From NCBI GenBank assembly GCA_947396885.1, contig OX377205.1:73132969-73196968 (forward strand): a DNA stretch of 64,000 nucleotides, in the 5' to 3' direction. Origin of the DNA: Heligmosomoides polygyrus polygyrus (lineage: Eukaryota; Nematoda; Chromadorea; Rhabditida; Heligmosomidae). The notes beneath the pieces were generated by a model. The model worked only from the letters and a program-made list of their open reading frames with translations, did not search any database and was not told the origin of the DNA. Below are positions 34,836 to 46,844 of the stretch, one piece after another; positions within the stretch are counted from its first letter, which is position 1; every line of letters begins with the position of its first letter. Both the position numbers and the translations under genes were made by a program.

Positions 34836-34847
34836 TGGAACGGCCAT

Positions 34848-36880
34848 ATTTTAAAAAATTCAACATCATACTGTGGAAGCATTTTGAAGGCGTATTTGTC
34901 CTTTACATTACATTTCGCGTTATACATAAGGACAGAAAGGCGAATGTTTCGAAATGATAAGAATTCTTGTTGACTATAGTTGGAACCGAGCTTGCGATAG
35001 AGGTGATAATGCCGCGTGAAAGATCACGGGATTGTGCGTCACAACAAACTTCTTGGCCTACTGAACTGTTCGGTTTTTGTCTGCAATACACGTTTGCATA
35101 GGATTAGAATTGGAGTCACGTTTCTGTTCATATGGTTAGAGATTTCCACCCTCTGTGGTCTCGTCTCACTCATTTCTGCCATTTGTCTCCTGCTTTCACT
35201 TGCTGGGTTTTCCTCCTTTTTTCATCACATCTCTTATGCAAACAGTCACATCGACGATCCTATTGCTAGTGTTCTGGGTCTATTCGAGACAAGAATCTGT
35301 TACCTATACTTGCTATACTTCGCCCACTGCAACTGAGCATGGTTATGTCATGTTTATTACGAATGCATAACGCAAACTTCTGAGAAAAAAAACACAACAT
35401 GTGCTAAGATACAAGAAAATACAGTGAAAAATCAAAAGAATACGCACACCAGTAATAAAAAAGAAATCAACTTGACACAAAGCCATCAACATCCTCAGGA
35501 AAATCGTGTCTATGCAAGATTGTTTCCACACGGCTCTTCATCTGTCTCGGTGATAGCAAGGACTGAATCTTTTTTGCCAATTTTTGAGCAGCGGCTACCT
35601 GCTTTCTAGGTAGAAGATATTGCTTGATGCCTAATTTTAGGACGAGGCAGACATAATTTGCCAGTATCGCCTCTGGTGTGGGAAGTTTTTATCTTAAAGA
35701 ATAAGGTCCGGAATCAAGTGTGAAATGCAGAAGCTTGTAAAGATTCTAGAGGCGGAAGTCCAAGGTATTTGCTTCTGATTGACGCTCTCAGTAATCGTGG
35801 TTACCTGACTTACTTTATTCATTGAATTGATGCAAACTGGAGCACACCACGAGCAGGATTTTCCAACTCTAGTGCGAATGCCCAGCGATTTAAGGTAGGG
35901 AGGAAAGCCATGACACTGTTCCAGTTTCGGCTACAATTGGGGTCCAATTATTGGTCGCCGTATTGTTATGGTGAGGGAGGCATTTGGCGTTTTTCAATGT
36001 TCAGAGCTCCTTGGAGCAGCCTAACAACACCATTACGCTCTGCCAAGACAATAGCCAAAAACCTCTGGTTCCTCTCCGAAATCACCCAATGGGCGGAACA
36101 ACAATCCTAGCCGGCTTCTTCTGGATGGTGGAACTGCTGGTAGAGGCATCGTCAGATTCTGTACAAACGCGAAATAAGCTGAAGAGTGGTTAGTGTTGTT
36201 CAGGCATCACCACCTTGCTGCTTGTACTGCAATTCTCCTTAGCTAAACTGGTTTTAGTGACCTAATCTTACTATCCTAATTCGGGAGTGTCGACTGCAGA
36301 TTTCCTGTAGAAAGTCTTACAGAAGATCGCAAGAATAGTTTCAAATACACTGGTTTCTCATGGGAGTTGTGAGGATTTGCGGGACGAAAGCACAAAATCA
36401 GAATTAGTCACTGGGTAGAGTTTACCTCGCCTTTCACTTCCACATCTTATCTTTCAGGCATTTCTAACATTCATGGTGTTTTTCACTTGTTTTGTTCTCT
36501 CCACTTCATAATTCGAAGCCTCCTTCAGTTACTAGGTGTTGTTAGCTTATGGCACTATTGGCCGTTGTCACTGTGCACATGACTTAGCATACGTCGACAA
36601 ATACATACGTAAAGGAATCAAATGACTTCAAACGAATACCCACGAAGCTTGCACACATCCGCTTCCCACGTTGTTGCCAAGACAAGATATAACAACATAC
36701 GATTTCCCACGGCAGGCATTGCAAATACTAGATGATGACAAGTTCCGATTTCAGAGGCTACAATATGCGGGAGCGCATATGAAAGAAAGGAATACAAGCA
36801 TACTTGGTGCTTCATAATTTCACCGCATAAGTCAACCGCGTTTCCGTATTTACATCCCTCACACCTGGCACTTCCCAACG
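34848..36880. other. Unassigned stretch
   Basis: A 106-codon plus frame at 35016-35336 is hydrophobic but has no recognised family or splice evidence. Nothing else is supported. Confidence 0.3.
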
Positions 36881-37126
36881 ACCTGTTCATACTTCGCGAC
36901 AAGAGCGACAAAAGCGACAAGAGCGACTGAAGCGAGAGCGACAAGAGCGACTGGGACGACAAACATAGTGTGGTGTACGTAAATAATTGCGTACTCCACA
37001 CTCCGTCCGCGACAAATGTAGTGTGAAATGCGTAATTATTTGCGTACACCACACTACATCCGTCGCCCCAGTCGCTCCAGTCGCTCTTGTCGCTCTTGTC
37101 GGTCTTGTTGCGAAATATGAACAGGC
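36881..37126. repeat. Foldback built of GCGACAAGA-type repeats
   Basis: The outer ends CCTGTTCATACTTCGC and GCGAAATATGAACAGG are inverted. The arms consist of tandem GCGACAAGAGCGAC-like repeats and then TAGTGTGGTGTACGTAAATAATTGCG with its complement. The arms are about 110 bp with a centre of about 25 bp. It is probably a MITE, but I could not define a target duplication. Confidence 0.8.
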
Positions 37127-37772
37127 CCTATTTCGGCACGCTCACAGGTGCTGGTTGAATCGTCAGCGACTGTGAAGAACTTAGATAGACACAGCACTCA
37201 CAGATGTTGGTCTGCTTCAACAGCAGACTCAAACTATCTCAATTGCGGACGGTGGATGCCTAGAGTACCAGACGATGGATGGTGAAGAGGCGAGAAATTG
37301 CACAGTTCTGGGTGAGGTTGGAATTCGTCAGTCATCCCCTCCCCAGCTTTGTTCTTTCTGACCGCATCAAAGGGCGGCCTTCAGGTCAGAGTGGTTGCTG
37401 TAGCTATGTCTTATCTTCCAAGCAGGGGAAAATCTTAGAAGCGTTGCGCTGTGCGGTAGACGGTGCTTTCGCCATCTTTGATTCTTCACTTAGCTCCCAC
37501 TATGTTTATTAACGTCATCTCTTCTCTACAGTGTAGAGAAAAGGGTGCAATATACCCACGTCTCTGCAGCGTTTTCTACGAGAATCCTAGTTGAAAGTGA
37601 TGACAAGTAGCGCCATGCGCAGCAACTTCTTTGCCTCTTAGTGCGTTGGTTTCTAGGACGTTTGTCCTTGCACTACAGTTATACTCCCGAAATTTTTCGA
37701 ATATTCGATGGTTTTGGATGCTTACAAATTTTGAGTAATCCAATTCGAATATATTCGAAAAAAGCGGTTCTT

Positions 37773-38188
37773 CTGGATACTTGAATTCGAATACATTGGA
37801 AAAAACGCGATTTTTTGAATGTTCGAATTCGAATGAAAATTATTCGAATGCCTGTACGAATAGGTCAATCGAGCGCAACTATAACGGGCAGGTGGTAGCG
37901 CATTCAGAGCAAGCTGTCGCGTGTATTACGAATCACGTCCGGGTACGGGTCCCGTCCTGGCCAACCAAAACTTCTACGTTTCCGGCGTCAGCGAATTGGT
38001 TTAACGTATGTATGGGCGGGACCCGAACCGGAACCTTCATTCGGAATACACGCGACAGTCGGCATCTGCTTTGATTGCGCTACCGCGGTGCCGTTACAGT
38101 TGTGCTCGAATGACCTATTCGAATAGGCATTCGAATAGTTTTCATTCGAATTCGAATATTCAAAAAATCGTGTTTTCGAATGTATCCA
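37773..38188. repeat. Foldback with SINE heads in both arms
   Basis: 37773-37958 and 38013-38188 are reverse complements with few changes. Each arm has, from outside in, ATTCGAATTCGAATG-type palindromic text and a SINE-like tRNA head with box A (GGTAGCGCATTCAGAG on plus at 37893). A box B follows: GGGTACGGGTCCC on the left, GGTTCGGGTCCC on the minus strand of the right arm. The heads point towards the centre. The centre (about 54 bp) keeps CCAACCAAAACTTC, the SINE body block, once. Confidence 0.85.
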
Positions 38189-38292
38189 ACTTCATGATGC
38201 GACAAGGCGTTTTTGCGTTGCAAACGTCGATTGACTAAATGTTTTGCGGCAGTGCAGTATTAGGATGTGAGGAGGATAAATCATTAAATTGT

Positions 38293-38430
38293 ACGTCGCC
38301 TGGCCATAGCAAGTCATAGTATGGATTAATGTACACTCAAACTGCCTCGACGATATCCCGCAGAAGTAGAATGCACAGTGTGTTCCCCAAAGAGATGAAT
38401 TTACGTCATGCTTCATCTCTTATCCTTATT
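38293..38430 (+). mobile_element. SINE 3' fragment
   Basis: TGGCCATAGCAAGTCATAG, ACGATATCCCGCAGAAGTAGAATGC and a final CTCTTATCCTTATTC match the 3' half of the SINE; the head is missing. Confidence 0.6.
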
Positions 38431-39351
38431 CTTCTGCGGAGTAATTATATGCAGTAGACTTAAGTTCTTAATCCTAAAGGCAGCTGTTTTCTGCTTCGGA
38501 AGCTCCGTACTGTCAATGATTTGTTCTCGGCTGCTTAAAACAATGGTGTTCGAAGGGCTTGACTTCTCCCTTGTCAATAGCACAATGCGATTCTAGGATT
38601 CCTACACTTTGGAACGACACTCAGTTGTTGCGGTGTTTTTCGAAGAGTCTCAGTGGACGGCTTCTAGCGGCGTGACTTTAAGTGGAGCGAGCCGAATATC
38701 GCATTGTGCCGGACGACTTTGAAGTGTCGCCGACTGTGTTCTCTCGTCCAGTGATTGCTGAGTACCGAGTTTTCTGCCTCCCTGACGAGCAAACAAGCAC
38801 GTCCACGGCAGCGAAGTCCTCGCTTGACTATCTCTAAAGAGCTGGCGGCACTCAGGGAGCCTAACAAAGGCGCCTCGATTAATCAAGTCAGCAGCGAACA
38901 CTGGGGAAATAATTCTCTCCCGACGTCGTCCGACGGTGATTGCAGTGACAAAGCACTGCAGTTACAGTCCTCCGTGCGAAAACAAATCAACGGGGGAGGA
39001 AGCCGGCCGGCAGCCATCGGGAATTCTGCAGAATGAGCTTTACATCGTCGGGCGACCCATGAGTCACATAACGCGCCGTGGATATAGCGGTTCGTATGGC
39101 TCTCGGGAGACCATGACAATAGAGAAGCCATAGTCCCGTCGAAATAGGTGCTCGTTTCCGCTGACGAATGATCGCACTTTGGCGGAACTACGAGCATGTC
39201 ATGGCTGATTTTTCTCAAAGTAGCGTAAAGCTTGGTTAAGCACCATCAACTAACGCTTTGATAAATAGTGCGCACTTCTCTGCTCACGCTTTTCGTTAGG
39301 ATTACCGCGAAGGTATAGCTCATCTTGTTTCCGTTTACTCTTCCTCCTTCC
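38431..39351. other. Unassigned stretch with overlapping open frames
   Basis: Around 38650-39220 frames are open on both strands (93 codons plus at 38755-39036; 111 codons minus at 38883-39218) and the GC content is higher than around. It could contain an exon, but no family or splice pair is convincing. Confidence 0.3.
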
Positions 39352-39667
39352 GGATTACTCTTCCATTTCCTAGCCAAATGTTTTAATCGAACCGATATCA
39401 GACAATTACAGTCAAACGCCATTTTTCGTACAGAGCTATGACTCATTTTCCCCTCCAGAAAGCTCGGCCTTTCTGCTAACGGAGCAGAGATAAAGCTCAC
39501 CATTTTTCCGAGACGAGTGGATTACTCTTCCATATCTTAGCCGAATGTAGTAATAGAATCGATGTCAGAAAATTACATGGTCAAACGCTATCTTTGTGCA
39601 GAGGTATGACTTGTTTTTCTCTTTCCGAAAGTTAGGTCTTTCTGCTAGCGGGACAGAGAAGTCGACA
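39352..39667. repeat. Diverged tandem duplication, period ~167 bp
   Basis: GGATTACTCTTCCAT starts both units (39352 and 39519). Each continues through TAGCC, AATCGA, a TCAGACAATTACA-like block, and GCTATGACTC or GTATGACTT. Each ends in TCTTTCTGCTAGCGGGACAGAGAA-like text. The units differ by substitutions and small indels, so the duplication is old. Confidence 0.7.
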
Positions 39668-40004
39668 ACCAACCTGCAGGTATTCACCATTATGATGATT
39701 TTGTGAAAACCCAGTGAGGCCGTCCGCAGGCGAACTTGGCGAACATTAACCAAGCGGAGCTCTCATGCATTTCACAGTGATGGTGCAAGTGCCTAATCTC
39801 TTGAATGAATCGCACGCTAGAAATTGGACCTAAGCGGATATGGGGATTCTGGCCTGTCAGCACCAATCGGAGACTGGGTACGATCGATAAATCGATCGAA
39901 GTGCCGAGCACCGAAGTTCTTGAGAGCAGGAAGCCTTATTGTATGGTTGTTGACCGCTAGAGGAACCTCGTCCAGTGCTCTTCATCGCGAAACATAATAG
40001 AACA
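39668..40004. other. Unassigned sequence
   Basis: No supported feature. Confidence 0.3.
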
Positions 40005-40235
40005 TAAAAAAGGATAAAGGACAGCTGTAATCAATCTTTTTTTTGAGATGCACTACGCATTCTACTTACGGGATATCGTGGAGACGATTTGAAGGCGTAC
40101 TTGGCCATACAATGACTTGCGGTGGGCGGCCGATGAACAGGTCAGCGCTTTGTTCTTCACATCAAGTCTGGTACCAGCTCGCCGACCCTAAATGGACGGG
40201 AAGCTGCGGTGACCTAGGCGGGAAATACAGCACGT
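40005..40235 (-). mobile_element. SINE copy lacking its head
   Basis: The tail AAAAAAGGATAAAGGACAGC, the TCTACTTACGGGATATCGTGGAG block and GCCATACAATGACTTGCGGTGG match the reference SINE in minus orientation. The copy ends near GCGGGAAATACAG, before box A. Confidence 0.7.
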
Positions 40236-40554
40236 GTCAGAAAATCTGACACGCTATCAAAATTCGTTTTACGATACGGACTAAGGATTTCTCGATCAAT
40301 CTATTGCAGCAGACTAGCATGATCGCAGACTGTTGCCGTGAGTTGCGCAGTAGCACTTTTGGCAACGCTTGGGATCTTTCATTAAACGCATCACAGTTTT
40401 CTACAAAAAACTTGCCATGTTGCACCGCTTCCAGTAAACTGCGGGTGGAGCTTTTGCGTCATAATATGTTTTAAGCTAGCAGTTTGAGGATCTTAAAATA
40501 CGTTTCGAGTAACTATAGAGTAGTTTTGGTACAAGACGCGAAGACGAATCGCAA

Positions 40555-40681
40555 CGGTGGGAACGCGCTCTTGCTTCTACCGTAATCGCAGCATCCAATC
40601 ATGTGTCCTGCATATGCGGCTCAGAACGTGCCTGATTGGCTGCTGTGGCTACGGTAGGAGCAACGGCGCGTTCCCACACCC
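40555..40681. mobile_element. Short palindromic MITE
   Basis: GGTGGGAACGCGC...TCTACCGTAATCGCAGCATCCAATC (from 40557) is the reverse complement of GATTGGCTGCTGTGGCTACGGTAGG...GCGCGTTCCCAC (to 40678). Arms of about 46 bp surround a short centre. No clear target duplication was found. Confidence 0.65.
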
Positions 40682-41624
40682 CCGCTGCATACTCTCGAAT
40701 GCGTCATGTTGTTGAGTGAGTTGCTCTGAGGAGGCGGCATGTCCCTTATTTGTAGAGCACCTTGGTGTGCTCCTCGGCACAGGAGGTCTTGCTGTGGCTT
40801 CCAAGCCTTATCGAAGCTATAACAAGGCGTCTACTCCTAATTCTTCGCTTCAAGTGGTCGTGTATCCAAAGTTCTTCTGAGCTGTATAGCTGCGGACGGC
40901 GATGAGTAGTGTCGTGGGTGAGGGCAACCTCCCATCTGTACCTCGTGTAAAGAACGGCCTTTAATTCGACGAAATCCGTCGTGTAGAAACGGCAGATTCA
41001 CGTGCTCGTTCGACGCTCCCATCGAGCGGCAACGCCCTCATACTCGCATCTCGGGAGCGGCTCTACATTTTCAAGAAGCACTCCCATACAACACATTGTT
41101 AGCGCGGCAGCATTCTTCTCTTCTTGACTTCGCATGTGCTTTTAAGAAGATTGCACCAGTAGGTAAGAATTGAGGATTCGTTTGTAAATTACACTGCGAA
41201 GAAGGTTACTAATTATAAGCATTGGACACTTCACTAGAGCCATATCTGGCGGCTAGGGCTAGCAAGTAGCTGGTAACGGTGGTGATGTGTTCCAAATATT
41301 CCAACTATCAGAGCAAGAAGTAAAGAGATCTCAAAAGCGCTTTACTTGAACTAACCTCAGGTTGAAGACAGATGGTAGGGGGCAAACAGAAATAGGACAG
41401 GAGACTGCTGTTTGTCTTGTACTTTGATTCTATGTCTATGAGCCGAGTCTGACGCAAAGTGGCATAAGGGATATCCAATGCCTTCGCAAGTCACTTTGCT
41501 CGTGCTTCGACGCCCACCTATCTAGTGAACCTTCCCTCCTTTCCATATCCGTGGTGTGATACTCATTTTTCTAGAAGCTGTGGAGCAGCGCTTTGTTTTA
41601 TAGGCTGCGTATCTGTTTAATGGA
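40682..41624. other. Unassigned stretch
   Basis: No recognised gene or element. Confidence 0.3.
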
Positions 41625-41730
41625 CGCTCGGTAGCGCATTCGTGGGAAGCGCCGGCAGTCGCGAGCACCTGAATCGAGGCTCTTGGACCGGATTTTTTGC
41701 TCAGCGGTTCCCAATTTACTGCTTTTCATT
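41625..41730 (+). mobile_element. SINE head fragment
   Basis: CGGTAGCGCATTCGTGGGAAGCGCC has the box A-like start and AATCGAGGCTCTTGGACCGG corresponds to the box B region. The body and tail are absent. Confidence 0.45.
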
Positions 41731-43882
41731 AAAGTTGTTCTTAGATGTCAGTGTGTGAGACTCTGTCTCAGCCATGATACCTTCAAGGACCTTGTATTAT
41801 ATATTGCTCCTGAAGTCTATGGCTAGGTTTTTAATTTGACATTTGATGTTTTATGACAAAGTGTTTGTATGTGTGAGCTCTAGCCGGTTAAGGTTTGTCT
41901 TCTCGATTGTAGCTTGGCTCTATTGGCTAAAAATTAATCTCAACATGGAAGTCAAAAACGGAAGCCAAGTTAACGAGCTTCATCCCAAATAACCCTCATT
42001 CCTGGCAGCCCAGTTGTCATCCTTTGCTCATCCACGTTAAACCTTTGCTCACCCATGTTAAACAATATCTACCGTAGTTGGCCAAAAAATCCTATACAGG
42101 TTTCAGACTCGTGGTCATCCTCAAAAATAACTCCTGCGAAGAGAGTTTTGGCGAAATCGGTTACGCTGACCCATCAGCACCAAACTCGCTTAGGCTTAAG
42201 GCTTCCATTCCACTGGGGGGGGGGGGTCGAATTGGTTTGCCTCGGCCCGCGTCGGTTTAGGTGGTATTTTCACCGTTAGAGGGCGGTAGGCGGTTGATGA
42301 ATCTGGTCCCAGCAAAACGTATCCAACCCTGGTATTAACTAGCGAAATGTGACAATGTTGAAGGTATAGTGCTGCCCGCTTGGAGGACAAGGATGGACGC
42401 CATTCTAAATCCCACGATCCATTGTCCTTAAGATGAGATCTGGTAGAACGAGCGCATTCGTTCTCGTTTATCACCCGGCGAGGTTTAATTTCTGAAAAGC
42501 AGAAGCGCCTAGATCGCAAAAAAGCGCCGAGCGCACGCATTCTGTGTGCCCATACCTTCTGTCGGTTTATGACTAGCCATTAGTTCCTTTCTCCTCTCTT
42601 ATTTCTGTGTTGTTCCGCTTGTAATTTTCGTTTCGCCTCTGAGGATTCTAGCGGAGGCTAAGGTTAGCATTCTTTTGCATTCTGGTGCTACTGTAGCCTC
42701 CAAAGTGAGGGTGCTAAAGCAGGCCGAGGCAATTCATTAAGTCGGCGGTAAAGGCGAACTTAATTAAGAACCCTGCACGAAAACGATGCCATTAAGCCGA
42801 CAATTGGGTCGCGCGTCAGAAGACGACTAGCATCTATGGAGAACAAAAACTTTCAGGTCGAATGAAGCACTGTCGGTTTACATAAAACACGGAGAGTGAT
42901 ATGTTTTTACAAAAACGTGTAGGTATTCGACGACCATGGAGGTGCACTCTGGTTGATGGTAGCATGTTTCGCGCACGAGAATTGGTTTTTTAGCATTGAT
43001 CAGGATGTACACTGTATTTCATAGAAGGCACTGGCTGTTGGCATCCCTAATGGTAAGATCAATAGGTTGAGTGGATGGCCACCAAAAGCATTTTAAGTCT
43101 AAAAAACATTCTAAAATCTAGGACAGCAAGTTGTAGCTTAATGGCAATGCATGCTTTTTCTCGTACGCGTTTTTCAGAGACGGTCAAGTTTGGTTCCTCG
43201 TTGAAGCCTTCTATCCTATATCGTCGAAGAAGTTATATGTAAAACTACAACATAAGGAAGAAGATAATAAGGTGTTAGCGCTTAAATACCGAACTGTGTA
43301 GTAGGTCAATGAGGCCGAACCGTTCAAAGATCTCCTTAGATATTGCAAAGAAGAAGAATTCATGACGCGTCTTGTATGGTTAACTAATTCTTTAATTTTT
43401 TTCTTCAAATTTCCGATCGGTTCATTCTGCCAGATATATTATAGGCTTTCATTGTCTTCCACTTTCAGTATTCGTTGCTTCACTTTTTTATGGACTGCTT
43501 ATTGGCTGCTTTTTTATTGAAAAGTCTAGTTTTCCAAAAAGACAAAACCAGAAGGTACGACGTTCAATGTACGCACTTATTTGGCGCAGTGACGCGACGA
43601 AGTTCTCAATCTGGTTTTAAACGACTCTTTACAGTTCGGAAACAGTGTGGTTTACCCCATAGAGGAGCATTTAGACAGAGGTGCGTAAGTGGCTACAATA
43701 GTTCGGAGATTTATCTAGCGACTAGCATCTGGCGGCCGTTCGAAAAACGAGATATCCATGCTGAGTCCACAAGTACTTGTTGAGGTATAGTGGAGCAGTT
43801 CGGAGGACTATGCAATAATGTTGACCCACTCCATGCATGCTTCACTCCATGTTATTTTTGCGCTATCGACGAATAAACACGC
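41731..43882. other. Unassigned stretch with a MITE end
   Basis: GGCGGTAGGCGGTTGATGAATCTGGTCCC at 42281-42310 matches the right end of the GGGGCCAG MITE family, with GTATTTTCACCGTTAGAG just before it as in the copy at 45418-45556. A poly-G run precedes it near 42217-42227. Otherwise no supported gene. Confidence 0.4.
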
Positions 43883-44010
43883 GTAGTAGCGCAGTCGTAG
43901 GTGGCGCTGACTGCTGCATTCACCCGGAAGCGAGTTTCCTAGTTCAGAGCCCGCGCAGGTCGTACAAGCCTTACATCTTCTATCCGAAGTCGGTGGGTTT
44001 GTACTAGTCT
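43883..44010 (+). mobile_element. SINE head fragment, diverged
   Basis: GTAGTAGCGCAGTCGTAGGTGGCGC aligns with the SINE head and TTCCTAGTTCAGAGCCCGCGC with the box B region. Confidence 0.5.
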
Positions 44011-45417
44011 TGGCTAGCACGAATAAGACACGGAAGCCTGAATCGATTAGACATTGTAGGTTGTTGAATTGGCCAAATACCCAATCGAGTCGCCTACCAC
44101 CTACGATAGCTCGATGAGGATTAATTAACGCCGCTTTCATCCTTCATTCATGTGAAGGTATGAGAATTGGTCAAGGTGCTACAGTGACAAAGCTCTGCCT
44201 TATGCAGTGAATGGAAACTTGTGCTTTTACGTGCAGGACTTGCACTCCATTGGTGATTAAAGGAAGAAGTTGTCCCAACATGTATCAGACACATCCTGTC
44301 AAACATAGGCGAACATCTGATAATGAGCATGATGGTCGCCGCGTGCAGCCAGAGCTCTCATTTCCTTGGTTTATTTTCACTTTGACAATGAAAAATGACT
44401 CGCTCACGAGGTCTGGCGATTTCCTGGAGGCTGTTGACTGGCCGTAGATAATTCCGCAGCTCCACAGAAGCTGCCACCAGTGTGCGACTCCTTGACAGTA
44501 TCATCTGCCGTTGCTGCTATGTAGCTGTTGACAACCGAGTACATATGGACTTTGTCAAGGGTAAGAACCGCTGGCACGTCTGCACAACCTATATAACGCC
44601 GCTCATCATCTACGTAATTGTCTCAGAACGGATCTGATTTTTTCCATTTCATCCAGTTTTTCTGTTCATTTCATTTCAGCTCCAATCTCCCTATCGCATT
44701 TAATTATTCTATGAGACTTCTGCACGCAGGCTGACTCGAAGTGCAACTCTTCTCTGCTGCCTGCTTCCTGCTAACAGCTACATATCTAGAGGGGTTAACG
44801 TGTCTGATGGAACCGTGAGAAGAGCGCCCAAGAATCCTTGCAGTCTTCCATAATTTTAAGGGATAGAAACAATATGAACGTACCATCAAAAACACAGGAA
44901 CAAAAGGTATGACGGTTGACTGTGATGTAGTAGTTCTGCATGAGACCCCCCATCTTTGCTGCTCGCTTACCTTCGTCTACCTCCATTTAGGCCAACAACC
45001 TAAAAGTGGCTCTCCGAATCTAGCGCGACCTCTTTAGAACGCTTTCGAATGCTGTGAATCCGCTAAGGCATTGGGTGCATCTAAGTCTTGTAAACTCTCG
45101 ACTCCATCGAAAGCTTTTTCCCTGTACTGGCATCAAGCTCTAGCCTCTTTCAGTCGACATCAAGTGTGGCAAGTTCGAGACGTACCAGGATCGTTGTTGT
45201 TCAGTTGCTCCAACTCTGGGACGAATACTCTGGCTATCTTTGGTGTCTTGTCCACTTAGTTCTTGGCGCACAGATGCGACAGATGATTTCCTTGGAGCAG
45301 CTGATGTGCCGTTTACCTCCTGCGCCCCACGCTTATCCTAATCCGGCCGTTCAGTCTTGAATGCTTGCCAGCAGACTACTTCCGCACTATGAATGTTTCT
45401 CTCCAATGGAGCTCACC
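44011..45417. other. Unassigned stretch
   Basis: No supported feature. Confidence 0.3.
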
Positions 45418-45556
45418 TGGGCCAGACTCATTTCAATAGCGTACAGCCATTTAACGGTGAAAATAGTGCTAAATACCGATGCTGCTGAAACTCATATCAG
45501 GGGTTTGGCGGTATTTTCATCGTTAGAGGGCGGTAAGCGGCTGATGAACCTGGCCT
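45418..45556. mobile_element. GGGGCCAG-family MITE
   Basis: Left end TGGGCCAGACTCATTTCAATAGC and right end GGCTGATGAACCTGGCCTC are the diverged terminal repeats of the family seen at 51503-51655 and 54389-54549. It is about 140 bp with no coding capacity. Confidence 0.6.
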
Positions 45557-46409
45557 CTGTTCTCCTCATTATCATTTTATCAATTCCTTTGCACTCTTCA
45601 CGACCTTAGTGGCTCGATCTGATACATTAACTATCCAAATGACGGACTTCTCTGCCGAAACTCCATGGAATTTTTCGTGCATCTCCTCGTTTTTTGGCTT
45701 ACTGCACGACTGTCCTGAGCAACCTCTTGAGGGTTTTGTAGATTTGGAGATGCTCGTGTCTACGCTTTCTGTCACCGTTTGTTGGCTTTTTTTACAGCCA
45801 CTTCAACTCTCCTGCTCTCCTTTCCAGAACGGTACCGCTCTATCTCTCCTCTGGGCCCTCTCCTGCCTCTCAGAGTTTCTAATTAGTTTATCGATTCTGT
45901 TGGGTTACTGAAAACTGTTTTCCTAACACTTTGTATAGCTCCGATGCCACGGCATGGACACATCCCTTACTCACGATTTGCTGCGTAGACGTTTGATCGG
46001 TACCAAGAGCCTGAAATTTGAGTCAAGGTGTTTTCTCGAATCGACCTTTCTCGGATGGACCCATGCCTAACGGGTTTCCAGGCAAATCTTCTCGTTAGAG
46101 TATGGTTAATTTCCCTCCTTCATCCTCCTCTAAACCAGATTTCTTTTGGCTCCTTCTCCTTACAAGGAACCTGATACAGGTAGCAGATTTTTTGAGACGA
46201 GAGAGCCTAAGTTGTCCGCCTCTAAAATCTTTCCCATCCATATTCACATATCCTATACTTTTTCTTCGTGCTTAATTAGTCCGTTGATTGTGAACACGTT
46301 ATGTTCACCTGGCATCAGGCAACGGCTAGATGACATGCTTTCCATTTGAGCTTCAGAGCTGGAGCAACGACGATATCTTATGCGTTTTGCTAAGCCTAGA
46401 ACGATGGCG
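45557..46409. other. Unassigned stretch
   Basis: A 100-codon plus frame at 45609-45911 ends in a hydrophobic segment but no family is recognisable. Confidence 0.3.
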
Positions 46410-46844
46410 AAGACCTACATACATTCCTTTAAAATCGTCTTCGCATATAAGCTGTTAGATGGATGCTACGAGCAAAACTCTTGCGTCACTCAGGACTCGA
46501 GCGCGCAACATCTGCTTTCCGGGCAGGGAATTACGCCTCCACCTCTGCTTTCCAGGCAGGACGATATGCTTCACGCCACCGGGCTGGTATAGAGGTTATA
46601 AGCTGTTAGATAGATTTCCGGGATGATAGGTCGCGAAGATATCGTGGATGTTCTGTGCGATCAACCAGCGCCGGTGGCGTGAGGGGTATCGTCCTGCCTG
46701 GAAAGCAGAGGTGGAGGCGTAATGCCCTGCCCGGAAAGCAGATGCTGCGTGCTCGAGTCCTGAATGGCGCAAGAGTTTTGTTCGTGGCATTCATCTAACA
46801 GCTTATATGCGAAGACGATTTTAAAGGAATGTATGTAGGTCTTT
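46410..46844. repeat. Foldback with tRNA-like modules in both arms
   Basis: 46410-46586 is the near-perfect complement of 46664-46844, with a loop of about 77 bp. The outer ends are GAAGACCTACATACATTCC and its complement. Each arm carries a tRNA-like module (right arm on plus, left arm on minus). The text before the module, GTGGATGTTCTGTGCGATCAA, matches GTGGATGTTGCGTTCGATCAA before the modules in the 231-1110 array, so the two belong to one family. Inside the module, the TGCCTGGAAAGCAGA-type piece is partly duplicated. Confidence 0.85.
46668..46770 (+). tRNA. tRNA-like module in foldback right arm
   Basis: It begins GCGCCGG and ends ATGGCGC, which pair as an acceptor stem. CTGCCTGGAAAGCAG (46693-46707) can form an anticodon arm with loop CTGGAAA, giving GGA in the anticodon position and a normal U33. 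About 28 nt of duplicated text then precede a weakened box B, GCTCGAGTCC. TTTT follows at 46776-46779. At 103 nt it is too long for an ordinary tRNA and is most likely a pseudogene-like module. The mirror copy occupies the left arm. Confidence 0.4.

Noticed and set aside
36881..37126. CRISPR-like array of GCGACAAGA repeats
   Set aside because: Units are contiguous without spacers and the whole block is a palindrome in a eukaryotic context.
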